Origin: CAVVYV01 sp963818205
Lineage (GTDB): Bacteria > Actinomycetota > Thermoleophilia > Solirubrobacterales > 70-9
NCBI GenBank assembly: GCA_963818205.1
Contig: CAWFRG010000009.1
Coordinates: forward strand, 186,001-250,000
DNA length: 64,000 nt
Direction: 5' to 3'
Position 1 is the stretch's first letter. Every line of letters begins with the position of its first letter. This document shows, one piece after another, positions 26,719-35,520 of the stretch. The notes under the pieces were generated by a model, which saw only the letters and a program-made list of their open reading frames with translations, did not search any database and was not told where the DNA came from. Position numbers and translations under genes: made by a program.

Positions 26719-27560
26719 GTGGCCTCGATGAGCGAGCGGGAAGAACGGCAGGTAGAGCAGGCGAACGCGAGTGGGAAGACAGCGGTAGTATTCATCCACG
26801 GTCTCTGGCTGCTGCCGAGCAGCTGGGACCGCTGGGTGGGGCTGTCGAGGAGAACGGGTACGCGGGTCTCACGCGGGATTGGCCGGATGACCCCGAGACC
26901 GTCGAGGTGGCGCGGGCGGAACCAGAGGTCCTCGCGCAGAAGACGCTGAAGCATGTAGCCGACCACACCGCCGAGGTGATCGGCGAGCTGGACAAGAAGC
27001 CGGCGGTGATGGGCCACTCGACCGGCGGGCTGCTGGCGCAGATTCTCGCCGGCCGGGGCCTGTCGCTGGAGCGGTTGCGATCGATGCCGGGCCCTTCCGC
27101 GGGGTGCTGCCGCTGCCGTTCAGCACGATGAAGATTGTCGACGCCGTGCTCAGGAACCCGCTTCGACCGGGGCCGCGCGATCACCCTCACCTCGACCAGT
27201 TCAAGTACGGGTGGCCGAACGCGCTCGACGATGAGGAGAGGCGAAGCGGCTCTACGACGAGTTCCACGTCGCCGCGCCCGGGGTGGCGCAGATGCAGATG
27301 GCGAACGCCAACCTGAACGCGTTCACCGAGGCCAAGGTAGACACGAAGAACGCGGAGCGGGGGCCGCTGCTGATCCTGGACGGCGAGAAGGACCACACCG
27401 TCCCCTGGGCGATCGCCAATGCCGCCTACAAGCGGCAGCGGCGCACGAGGGCGTCACCGAGATCGAGAGGCTGCCGAACCGGGGCCACTCGCTGACGATC
27501 GACCACGGCTGGCGAGAGGTGGCCGAGAAGGCGCTCGCCTTCGTCAAGCGCTTCGTCTAG
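26719..27560 (+). CDS. Alpha/beta hydrolase (frame-broken)
   Basis: Alpha/beta hydrolase: TAVVFIHGLWLLPSSWDRWV, RDWPDDPETVEVARAEPEVL, the nucleophile elbow KPAVMGHSTGGLLAQILAGR (Ser in G-H-S-T-G), LLILDGEKDHTVPWAIANAA and the His in LPNRGHSLTIDHGW. Close to the non-haem chloroperoxidase/esterase-like hydrolases of soil actinobacteria. GTG 26719 is chosen because AAGGAGG ends six bases before it; ATG 26728 is an alternative. Breaks near 26845, 27090, 27165, 27240 and 27440. It is the first gene of the hairpin-gene array. Confidence 0.75.
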
Positions 27561-27675
27561 ACGGACCCGCTTCCGCTGGCGGGATAGCCGCTTTGGACTG
27601 CCATGAAGAAGGGCCCCCTCTGGTGACACGCTCCGGCTGTCACCGAGAAGCGAGCTCAAAGGAGGCCCGACTTCA

Positions 27676-28719
27676 ATGTTGCACGCCGGATTGGATCTCA
27701 GCCGAAAGAAGGTCGACGTCTGTTTGCTCTCCGAGACGGGAGAGCACCTAGACCAGCTGGCCGCCCCACCCGACGCCGAGTCGCTGAGGAGGCTTGCCCG
27801 CCGAATCGACGAGGTCCACGACGAGCCGGTCCGCGGGGTGATCGAATCGATGACCGGCGCCCGCCTGGTCCACGACACGCTCGAAGGGGAAGGCTGGGAC
27901 GTCGAGATCGCCGACGCCCAGAAGGTCAAGGGCCTGGCGCCGCTGGCCTGCAAGACCGACAAGATCGACTCCCTGGTCCTGGCCACGCTCAGCCACCGCG
28001 ACCTGGTGCCGGCGATCTGGCTTCCCGACCCCGGGATTCGAGAGGAGCGAGAGCTGGCCCGCTTTCGCCTTCACCTGGTGAAGCACCGCTCGATGCTGAA
28101 GAACCGGGTCCACTCGAGCCTGATCAACTTCGGGCGGCCCTGCCCGGTCACCGACCTGTTCGGGGTCGAGGGGAGGAGGCTGCTCGAGCGGCTCGAGGTC
28201 CCGGAGCCGTGGCGGGGGAACATCACCGCCTCGGTCTCACTGATCGACGACCTCGAGCGCCAGATCGGCGAGGCAAATCGGCGCCTCAAGGAGGGCCACG
28301 CCCACCACCCCTACGTCCCGCTGCTTCGGAGCGCCCCGGGGATCGGCTGGGTGCTGGCGTTCACGATCGCCGCCGAGATTGGCGAGATCGAGCGCTTCTC
28401 GAGCCCCGAGAGGCTCACCGGCTACACCGGGCTTTGCCCGAAGGTGGTGCAGTCGGGGGACTCCGACCGCCGCGGGCCGCTCTCCAAGCACGGGCCGCGG
28501 TATCTGCGCTGGGCGCTGCTCGAGGCGACCATGCACGCCCTCAAGCACCCCGCCTACTCCGAGCGCTACCAGCGAAATAAGCGCCGGCTAGGGCGCCAGC
28601 GGGGAGCCAAGGTCGCCCAGATCGACATCGCCCGCCGGCTCGCCCACGCGATCTGGCACATGCTCACTCGAAACCAGCCCTTCGCTCCAAGAGGCGCCAC
28701 TTTTCGTCTGGCGGCCTGA
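27676..28719 (+). CDS. IS110 family transposase (DEDD recombinase)
   Basis: Intact 347-residue transposase. The N-terminal RuvC-like DEDD domain shows Asp in HAGLDLSRKKVDVCLL, Glu in VRGVIESMTGAR and two Asp in CKTDKIDSLVLATL. The C-terminal Transposase_20 domain begins LLRSAPGIGWVLAFTIAAEI and contains YTGLCPKVVQSGD and GPLSKHGPRYLRWALLEATM, where the conserved serine lies. AAAGGAGG precedes ATG 27676. The element looks intact and potentially active. Confidence 0.95.
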   Translation: MLHAGLDLSRKKVDVCLLSETGEHLDQLAAPPDAESLRRLARRIDEVHDEPVRGVIESMTGARLVHDTLEGEGWDVEIADAQKVKGLAPLACKTDKIDSLVLATLSHRDLVPAIWLPDPGIREERELARFRLHLVKHRSMLKNRVHSSLINFGRPCPVTDLFGVEGRRLLERLEVPEPWRGNITASVSLIDDLERQIGEANRRLKEGHAHHPYVPLLRSAPGIGWVLAFTIAAEIGEIERFSSPERLTGYTGLCPKVVQSGDSDRRGPLSKHGPRYLRWALLEATMHALKHPAYSERYQRNKRRLGRQRGAKVAQIDIARRLAHAIWHMLTRNQPFAPRGATFRLAA

Positions 28720-28862
28720 CCGCCCTTTTGGACTTGCGCCCGCGAGCGAACATCCAATTTCGCCTGATCCTCCCGCCGAGGAGGCCATAGAGACATGAGC
28801 GTCGCTCCACACCCCGAGCGCGAGAGGAGGACGAAACAGCTACAGACCGCTACTTGACACCA
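28720..28862 (+). ncRNA. Candidate bridge RNA/seekRNA region of the IS element
   Basis: The 143 bases between transposase stop and right inverted repeat are non-coding. In IS1111-type elements the guide RNA that pairs with donor and target is encoded at this end. Short self-complementary stretches are visible (for example TCCTCCCGCCGAGGAGG around 28768-28785). A guide loop should contain bases matching CTTTGGAC or GACGAGAAG; I could not fold the region, so this rests on position and family. Confidence 0.4.
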
Positions 28863-29018
28863 GGCCCTTCTTCATAGAGACGAGAAGCGGCGCTTCGCAT
28901 GGGAAGCTGGAGTGGCCATCGACTGCGTCAGCCACGTGCCGCGATCCAGAGATCCGCGATGATGTACGAGAGCCGCGGTGGGAGCGAGTGTCGAGGCGAG
29001 TTACCCGTGGACGACGCA

Positions 29019-29510
29019 ATGACTTACGCGAGCGCGAACCCCATTCAGAGGGCCTTGCGCCGCTCCGGTGCCAGCGGCCCTGGCTCGTGGCTTTACGCTC
29101 GCATTCAGCAGCGCCTTGACCGGCCCGTCTACCGGATCACCCGGGGCAGGCACACCCTCACGAGCCTGCTGTCGGGGCTTCCCGTTGTCATGCTGACCAC
29201 GACGGGCGCGCGCAGCGGCATGCCCCGTTCGGTGCCGGTCCTCGGGTTACCCACCGCCGATGGTCTTGCCGTGATCGCCTCGAACTATGGCCAAGATCAC
29301 CACCCCGCCTGGTATTACAACCTGCGCGCCAATCCCGAGGGCCACGTTTCGATCGATGGCACGGTGCGCCGGTTCCGCGCCCGCGAACCCGACGGTGAGC
29401 AGCGTGCACGGATCTGGCGGGAGGGCCTCCGGGTCTATCCCGGCTGGTCGCAATACGAACGCCGGGCATCCCACCGACGCATCGCGGTTTTCCTACTGGA
29501 CCTCACCTAA
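29019..29510 (+). CDS. Nitroreductase family deazaflavin (F420)-dependent oxidoreductase
   Basis: Ddn/FQR-type split-barrel protein: GSWLYARIQQRLDRPVYRIT, VVMLTTTGARSGMPRSVPVL, and VIASNYGQDHHPAWYYNLRA with NPEGHVSIDGTVRRFRARE, the F420-binding pattern. Length about 163 residues is normal. ATG 29019 is chosen; GTG 29007 is possible. It probably reduces quinones or nitro compounds with F420H2. Second gene of the hairpin-gene array, immediately after the IS. Confidence 0.85.
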   Translation: MTYASANPIQRALRRSGASGPGSWLYARIQQRLDRPVYRITRGRHTLTSLLSGLPVVMLTTTGARSGMPRSVPVLGLPTADGLAVIASNYGQDHHPAWYYNLRANPEGHVSIDGTVRRFRAREPDGEQRARIWREGLRVYPGWSQYERRASHRRIAVFLLDLT

Positions 29511-29520
29511 CACGAGCCGA

Positions 29521-29612
29521 TCCTACTCGCGCGAAGCGACAGCCAGCGCGGCGGCTTGGGCCTAACTCTTGGAAGGCGAGGACATCACTGCTTTGCATGG
29601 AAAGCAGCGGTT
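29521..29612. repeat. Hairpin repeat unit H3
   Basis: TCCTACTCGCGCGAAGC at 29521-29537, a spacer, then CTGCTTT-GCATGG-AAAGCAG-CGG at 29588-29610, a perfect 7-bp stem. It begins 11 bases after the nitroreductase stop. Same two-part layout as H1; the spacer differs in length and sequence. Confidence 0.75.
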
Positions 29613-29742
29613 CCGCAAGTAGCCGCGAGATACTGCGTGGGCGGTGTCGCGGGGGTTCAAAACGCTTGCTCCACGGGTGATACGTTCTCCGCGTTCTCGA
29701 CTCTACGTTCAGCAGGCACGGATCGCCACTGAAGGAGGAGAC

Positions 29743-30917
29743 ATGATGAGCTTCGCCCGGCTTCGACGGACCGCCATCGCCGTCGCCGCGCTCCTTGTCG
29801 CGCTCGTGCTCCCCGCCGCCGCCTCGGCCAAGGAGGCGGGGCCGAAGGTCACCGTGATGACCCGCAACGTCTTCCTCGGAGCGGACCTCGGTCCCGCGCT
29901 CGCTCGCGCCCGACGACATCCCGGCGGCGATCGACGGCGCGGGCGTGATCTGGAACGAGTTCCAGAGCACGAACTTCCCGGAGCGTGCCGTTCCCCTCGC
30001 GCGGGAGATCAAGGCTGCGAAGCCGGACCTGGTCGGACTCCAGGAGGTGGCTCTGTGGCGGAAGCAGGTGCCCTCCGACGGCGGCGCGCCCCCGCTTGCC
30101 CTGCCGGGCTTTCCGGCTCAGCCGGCGACTGACGGTAGAGCAGGACTTCCTCGCGCTGCTGTATGCAGGAGCTGGCAGGCGATCGACGCCGACTACAAGG
30201 TCGTCGAGGTCCAAGAGGAGTTCGACGGCAGAGCTGCCCGCGGACGTCGATGCGGAACGACAGCACCGGCAGTCCCGCTGTTCGGGGCCGACCTCGACGC
30301 GCGTCTGACGATGCGCGACGTGATCCTCGCCCGGGAGGACAGCAAGGTGACCCTCGGCGACACGGCCGGGGCCAACTACACGAGCAAGTTCACGCCCATG
30401 ATCGCCGGGCGTCGTCCAGCTTCCCGTCAATCGTGGCTGGCTCTCGGTCGAGGGCACGGTCATGGAGGGCGAAGACCGATAGCGCGACCAGTTCCGCTTC
30501 GTCAACACGCATCTCGAGGCGTTCGGCGAGCCGACACGATCCGCGAGGCGCAGGCGAAGGAGCTGATCGCACTGGGCCCGCTCGACACCGACGGAGCAGG
30601 TCATCCTGGTCGGCGATCTCAACTCCGGCACCGAGGTGCGGCACAACATCCAGGGGGACTGGATCAGCTCGCGTTCAAGGCGCTGCTGCGGCTTCGGCAT
30701 GTTCGACAACGGCGCGATGCAGAGCTGCTGCTACTCGGACCTCTTCGACCCGACGCAGGTGTTCGACCACACGGTCGATCACGTCTTGACGAAGCCGGAA
30801 CTGACGACCAAGCAGGCGTACATCACCGGAGACGATCTGTCGGAGAGGACGCCGTCCGGGCTGTGGCCATCCGACCATGGCGGGGTGGTTAGCAGGCTCG
30901 AGCTGCTCAAGAAGTAG
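29743..30917 (+). CDS. Secreted endonuclease/exonuclease/phosphatase family protein (frame-broken)
   Basis: EEP-fold hydrolase with a signal peptide (RRTAIAVAALLVALVLPAAA, cleavage after ASAK). Motifs: VTVMTRNVFLGADLGPAL, KPDLVGLQEVALWRK (metal-binding Glu), RFVNTHLEAFG, VILVGDLNSG (D-x-N), and PSDHGGVVSRLELL (catalytic S-D-H at the C-terminus). At least eight breaks, near 29905, 30130, 30175, 30225, 30405, 30480, 30595 and 30660. Start ATG 29743 after GGAGGAG. Could be a secreted nuclease or phosphodiesterase. Third gene of the array. Confidence 0.75.
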
Positions 30918-30992
30918 GCTCCCGAAAAGGCAGATCGAACGGCAGGCGGTACTGCCGCCGAGGCCCTCGAAGCCGCCGGGCTGCGGGAGTAG

Positions 30993-31012
30993 CCGCTTTG
31001 GACGAAAAGCGG
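30993..31012. repeat. Hairpin repeat H4 (intact version of the IS target)
   Basis: CCGCTTTGGACGAAAAGCGG: 7-bp stem with a six-base loop. It lies 75 bases after the EEP gene stop. The preceding TAG and the following GGACGAGAAGCG also resemble the flanks of the IS-interrupted site. Confidence 0.75.
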
Positions 31013-31064
31013 TAGTCCGGACGAGAAGCGCAAGGCTGGGAGCCTGCTAGGGAGCGTCGTCAGA

Positions 31065-31855
31065 ATGGCTCCGCGATCTCGATCTCTCGGACAACCACTC
31101 TCGGTGATTACCGGCTCACCCGGATCGGGCTCGGCACCAATCGGCTCACCGACACGCCAGAGAACAGGGCGTTCCTGGGGGCGGCCGTCGACGCCGGGGT
31201 GAGTTTGATCGACACGGCCCACGTCTACACCGGCGGTGTGAGCGAACGGGCTATCGGGGCGGCGCTGGCCCCATTCCCGGACGACCTGGTGGTGGCCACG
31301 AAGGGTGGATACGAGCCGGGCGGCGGTCGGCCGAAACAACTCCGGGCTGAGCTTGAGGAGAGCTTCGAACGACTTCGGACCGACACGATCGCCCTCTACT
31401 TCCTTCATCGCGTCGACCCGGGGGTGCCGCTCGAAGAGACCCTGAGCGTCCTCAAGGAGTATCGCGTTGGGGGGCGCATTCGGCACGTCGGCCTCTCAAA
31501 GGTGAGCGTGGACGAGATCGAGCGAGCACGGACCGTAGTCCCGATCACGGCGGTGCAGAACGAGTACAGCCTCTCCGAACGGAAGTACGACGACGTGGTG
31601 GACTTCTGCGAAAGGGAGAACATCCTGTTCGTCCCTTACCGCCCTTTGCGCGGGGACACCGGGGCTCCGCTCGACGAGATCGCGAGCCGCTACGACGCAA
31701 CCCCACAGCAGATCAGGCTTGCGTGGCTGCTCAAACGGTCGCCGAGCATGGCCCCGATCCCGGGAACTCTGTCGCTCGAGCATATGAAGAGGAACCTGGC
31801 CGCGCTCGATCTCGAGCTGTCCGACGAGGATTACGCCAAGCTGGACAGCGACTAA
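31065..31855 (+). CDS. Aldo/keto reductase family protein
   Basis: AKR TIM-barrel oxidoreductase: IGLGTNRLTDTPENRAFLGA, GVSLIDTAHVYTGGVSERAI (the D-T-A-x-x-Y active-site motif), VVATKGGYEPGGG (catalytic Lys), LYFLHRVDPGVPLEETL (H), VGLSKVSVDEIERARTV and VQNEYSLSERKYDDVVDFCE. The C-terminal SPSMAPIPGTLSLEHMKRNL binds NADP. The in-frame reading is open well upstream of the first available start (GTG 31199), so I place the start at ATG 31065 with one break before LGDYRLTRIGLG. Last gene of the array; no hairpin of the H family follows it. Confidence 0.85.
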
Positions 31856-32057
31856 CCGCGGGTCAGGGTCGAGGTCGTGACGATTGCCACAGGTTCCCGT
31901 TCGAGCCGGTCCCGTCGACTGCGCGGATAAAGGCTGGGCCGCGATTTCCGACAGTGGGACAAAGACCGCCCGCGCGCCCGCCCCTAGTTTGCGATCCGTC
32001 AGCAAACCGCGACCGCCGCGGGCAGGTACCGGGCGGGCAAGGAAAGGAAAAACAGCA

Positions 32058-33615
32058 ATGAGACGAAAGATGCTGTGGGCCCTGCCTGTGGCGGTGGTGG
32101 CATCGCTAGCCGCTCCACAGCTGGCCCTGGGCGACACGCTCGAGGCGGCCCAGAACGGCACCCTCGGGGAGACGGTCGCCGTCGACACGCTCTGGGTGGT
32201 CGTCGCCGGAGTGCTTGTCATGTTCATGCAGGCCGGCTTCGCGTTCCTCGAGATCGGGTTCTCCCGAGGCAAGAACGCAGGAACGATAGTCGCGAAGATC
32301 CTGATGAACTTCTCGATCGCCGCTCTGGCGTGGTACGCCGTCGGGTTCGCGTTCGCCTTCGGGGCGAACGGGAGCATCGGCCCATTCCACGACGTGATCG
32401 GGAACACCGGGTTCTTCCTCCAGAACTTCGGTGATCCCCTGACGGCCTTCCCCGTGATGGGGCTCTCCGACGCGACCGTCGAGGCGAAGTGGTTCTTCCA
32501 GTTCGTCTTCTGCGCTGTCTCGCTGGCGATCGTCTGGGGGACGACGCTCGAGCGGATCAAGTTCGGCGTCTACGTGATCTACTCGATCATGTTCGCCGCC
32601 CTGATCTATCCGATCGGCGCCCACTGGGTGTTCGGCGGCGGTTGGCTCCAGCTCAACGTCGGTATGCAGGACTTCGCCGGTTCGACGGCGGTCCACCTGA
32701 TCGGTGCGACCGGCGCCCTCGCGGCCCTGCTCCTGCTCGGTGCCCGGAAGGGCAAGTACGGCGCCGACGGGAAGCCGCGAGCGATTCCGGGACACTCGAT
32801 GCCCCTGTTCGGGCTCGGGGTTCTGATCCTCTGGCTCGGCTGGTTCGGGTTCAACCCCGGATCGACCCTGAACGCGCATCGATGGGCGCTTCCCGGAGGT
32901 GCTGATGATCACCCAGCTCGCGGCCGCGGCCGGGGTGCTGACGGCGGCGATCACCAGCAAGTGGAGGATGGGGAGCATCGACATCGGCATGGTCGGAAAC
33001 GGCGCGATCGCGGCCCTGGTTGCGATCACCGCTCCCTCCGGCTACGTCGAGGTCTGGGCCGCTCCGATCATCGGTGCGGTCGCCGGCGTGATCGTCGTCT
33101 TCGGCGTGCTCGCGATCGACAAGCTCATCGACGACCCGGTCGGCGCCCTCTCGGCGCACGGCCTGGCCGGTATCTGGGGGACGCTCTCGTGCGGCATATT
33201 CACCGCGCCGCGTCTCGCCGAGTACAACGCGTTCGGCGTCACCAACAGCGACGGAACGTTCCTCGGCGGGTTCGTCTACGCGAGCGGCCTCCTGGGGAAG
33301 GGCGCGAACGACATCGGTGGCAGCTTCAACATCGAGGCGTTCAAGCAGCTCGGCGCCCAGGCGCTGGGTGTGAGTGCCGCGTTCGTGTTCGTGTTCGCGG
33401 CCTCCTTCGCCACCTTCTGGGTGATCAAGAGGGTGTACGGGCTCCGTGTCTCGGAGGCCGAGGAGGACGCCGGGCTCGACATCTCCGAGCACGGCATGTA
33501 TGGATACCCGGAACAGTTCATCCCGCAGCCGGAGTACCCGGGGGCGGCGAGTGGGCCTCTGCCCAGCGGGCAGCCGGCAATCCAAAGCGCCCCGGCAACC
33601 GCGGACGCCAAGTGA
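32058..33615 (+). CDS. amt: Ammonium transporter (Amt/AmtB)
   Basis: Amt channel with a signal-like N-terminus (LPVAVVASLAAPQLALG). The first half carries VDTLWVVVAGVLVMFMQAGF, FLEIGFSRGKNAGTIVAKIL, WFFQFVFCAVSLAIVWG and GAHWVFGGGWLQ. One break near 32890 joins NAHRWAFPE to LMITQLAAAAGVLTAAITSK. The second half holds the twin-His region LSAHGLAGIWGTLSCGIF. The long C-terminal tail (ISEHGMYGYPEQFIPQPEYP) is the PII-interacting region. The PII gene begins 12 bases downstream, the standard amt-glnB pairing. The 202-base region upstream holds GTTTGC-N9-GCAAAC, a possible operator. Confidence 0.93.
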
Positions 33616-33627
33616 GGAGGTGAACAG

Positions 33628-33996
33628 ATGAAGAAGATCGAAGCGTTCATCCGTCACGAGGCGTTTGAGCCGATCCGCGCCGAGCTGCTCGATAAGGGAT
33701 TCCCGTCCCTGACGATCAGCGAGGTGAAGGGATCGGGGCGGCAGAAGGGTGTCGTCGAGACCTACCGAGGCTCGACCCTGACCGTCAACGTGCGACCGAA
33801 GCTCAAGGTGGAGGTCGTCGTTGAGGAGAAGGACAAGGGCCTCGTCGTCGAGACGATCCTCAAGCACGCCCGCACGGGCGAGATCGGAGACGGCAAGATC
33901 TTCGTCCTGCCGGTGGAGGAGGCGATTCGCATCCGCACCGGCGAGGAGGGAGAGACCGTGCTGCAGGCGCATACCGGCGAGGAAGTCGCCGCGTAG
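33628..33996 (+). CDS. glnB: P-II family nitrogen regulator
   Basis: Intact 122-residue PII: MKKIEAFIRHEAFEPIRAEL, the T-loop GSGRQKGVVETYRGSTLTVN, VRPKLKVEVVVEEKDKGLVV and the GEIGDGKIFVLPVEEAIRIR segment. It senses 2-oxoglutarate and ATP/ADP and gates Amt. Tyr46 and Lys58 are conserved, but position 51, the tyrosine modified by uridylylation or adenylylation elsewhere, is Leu. Ser49, phosphorylated in cyanobacterial PII, is present. It is probably translated from the amt transcript; a strong hairpin follows. Confidence 0.94.
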   Translation: MKKIEAFIRHEAFEPIRAELLDKGFPSLTISEVKGSGRQKGVVETYRGSTLTVNVRPKLKVEVVVEEKDKGLVVETILKHARTGEIGDGKIFVLPVEEAIRIRTGEEGETVLQAHTGEEVAA

Positions 33997-34020
33997 CCGG
34001 CAGCGAAGAAGTGTGCACGA

Positions 34021-34051
34021 CCGGGGCCGGCCCTACTAGGGTCGGCCCCGG
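34021..34051 (+). terminator. Strong hairpin between glnB and glnA
   Basis: CCGGGGCCGGCCCT and AGGGTCGGCCCCGG form a 14-bp stem with a single mismatch and a three-base loop (ACT). It lies 25 bases behind the glnB stop. No long T-run follows, as is usual in high-GC actinobacteria. It probably ends the amt-glnB transcript or attenuates into glnA. Confidence 0.65.
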
Positions 34052-34120
34052 CTCGCACATGGCGCGGGCCTCAGCGAGCTGATCAAGACGCCGAGGAGAG
34101 AAAAGGAGAGGAAACGACCA

Positions 34121-35497
34121 ATGGCAACCGCCGCAAACACACCAAAGACCGACCCCAAAGAGGTCCTCAAGCGGGTCGATGAAGACGGGATCGAGTTCAT
34201 CCGCTTCTGGTTCACCGACATCGAGGGTCAGCTGAAGTCCTTCGCGGTCGGCAAGGAGGAGCTCGAGGGCGCCTTCGAGGAGGGCATGGGCTTCGACGGC
34301 TCCTCGATCACCGGCTTCAACCGGATCGAGGAGTCGGACATGGTCGCGATGCCCGACCCCGACACCTACTCGGTGCTGCCGTGGCGTGACGACGGCGGCC
34401 AGGGCAAGGGCAACGTCGCGCGGCTGTTCTGCGACGTCCTGAAGCCGGGCGGCGAGCCCTACGAGGGCGATCCTCGCTGGGTGATGCGCCAGGCCCTGAA
34501 CCGGGCGGAGGAGATGGGCTACGACACCTTCAACCTGGGGCCGGAGCTGGAGTTCTTCTATTTCGCCAGCGACGAGCTGGGCGAGGACGGGTTGCCGACG
34601 ATCCTCGACAAGGGCGGCTACTTCGACCTCACCACCCTGGACGCGGCCTCCGATCTGCGCCGGGACACGGTCAACGCCCTGAAGGCCCTGGGGATCCCGG
34701 TCGAGTACACCCACCACGAGGTCGGGCCCTCGCAGCACGAGATCGACATGCGCTACGCCGAGGGGCTGCGGATGTCGGACAACGCGATGACCTACCGGAT
34801 CGTGGTCAAGGAGATCGCGCATACGCATGGCGTCTACGCGACCTTCATGCCGAAGCCGCTGTTCGGCGAGAACGCCTCCGGCATGCACGTCCACCAGTCG
34901 CTGTTCTCCGGCGACAAGAACGCCTTCTTCGACGCCGACGACGAGTACCACCTCTCGGACACGGCGAAGGCGTACATCGCCGGGCTGCTCAAGCATGCGC
35001 GCGAGATCTGCGCGCTGTTCGCGCCCAACGTGAACAGCTACAAGCGGCTGGTACTGGGCTACGAGGCGCCGGTCTACGTCGCCTGGTCGCAGCGCAACCG
35101 GTCCGCCCTGGTCCGGGTTCCCGTCTACCACCCGGGGAAGGAGAAGGCGACGCGCGCGGAGTTGCGCTGCCCCGATCCCTCCTGCAACCCCTATCTGACC
35201 TTCGCGGCGATGCTGCATGCCGGCCTCGATGGGATCGAGAAGGGGTACGAGCTCCCGGAGCCGATGGAGCGCAACCTCTATGACCTCACTCATGACGAGC
35301 GCGAGAAGGCCGGAATCGAGCAGCTCCCGGAGACGCTCGGCGAGGCGATCGAGGAGATGGCCGAGTCGGAGCTGGCGAAGAAGGCGCTCGGCGAGCACGT
35401 CTTCCCGCGCTACATCGACCTGAAGCGGGAGGAATGGGAGGAGTACCGGGTCCAGGTGACCCGCTGGGAGCTGGAACGCTACTTGCCGGTTCTCTAG
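34121..35497 (+). CDS. glnA: Glutamine synthetase type I (alpha subtype)
   Basis: Intact 458-residue GlnA. N-terminal beta-grasp: IEFIRFWFTDIEGQLKSFAV, with GMGFDGSSITGFNRIEESDM. ATP and glutamate sites: LGPELEFFYF, EVGPSQHEIDMRYAEGLRMS, GMHVHQSLF and APVYVAWSQRNRSALVRVPV. The C-terminus (RNLYDLTHDEREKAGIEQLP, LGEHVFPRYIDLKREEWEEY) follows the GSI-alpha pattern of Bacillus rather than the adenylylated beta type. Regulation is therefore more likely by feedback or transcription. A PucR-type regulator follows 23 bases later. Confidence 0.95.
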   Translation: MATAANTPKTDPKEVLKRVDEDGIEFIRFWFTDIEGQLKSFAVGKEELEGAFEEGMGFDGSSITGFNRIEESDMVAMPDPDTYSVLPWRDDGGQGKGNVARLFCDVLKPGGEPYEGDPRWVMRQALNRAEEMGYDTFNLGPELEFFYFASDELGEDGLPTILDKGGYFDLTTLDAASDLRRDTVNALKALGIPVEYTHHEVGPSQHEIDMRYAEGLRMSDNAMTYRIVVKEIAHTHGVYATFMPKPLFGENASGMHVHQSLFSGDKNAFFDADDEYHLSDTAKAYIAGLLKHAREICALFAPNVNSYKRLVLGYEAPVYVAWSQRNRSALVRVPVYHPGKEKATRAELRCPDPSCNPYLTFAAMLHAGLDGIEKGYELPEPMERNLYDLTHDEREKAGIEQLPETLGEAIEEMAESELAKKALGEHVFPRYIDLKREEWEEYRVQVTRWELERYLPVL

Positions 35498-35520
35498 GGA
35501 CAGTGCCAGGGGGCTCCGCG

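Larger units (their letters stand above)
27599..28881 (+). mobile_element. IS110/IS1111-type insertion sequence inserted in a hairpin repeat
   Basis: About 1,283 bp with one transposase gene. Subterminal inverted repeats ATGAAGAAGGGCC (27603-27615) and GGCCCTTCTTCAT (28863-28875) match over 13 bp, with a further TGGTG/CACCA inside them. The left flank ends CCGCTTTGGAC (27588-27598) and the right flank starts GAGAAGCGG (28882-28890), with GAC on both sides. Removing the element restores CCGCTTTGGACGAGAAGCGG, which differs by one base from the intact hairpin H4 at 30993. Inverted repeats near the ends favour the IS1111 branch. Confidence 0.85.

Noticed and set aside
26541..31012. A true integron with attC sites
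   Set aside because: No tyrosine integrase in the window and no paired GTTRRRY/RYYYAAC boxes around the hairpins; a lone GCCTAAC near 29550 has no partner. Kept only as an integron-like layout.
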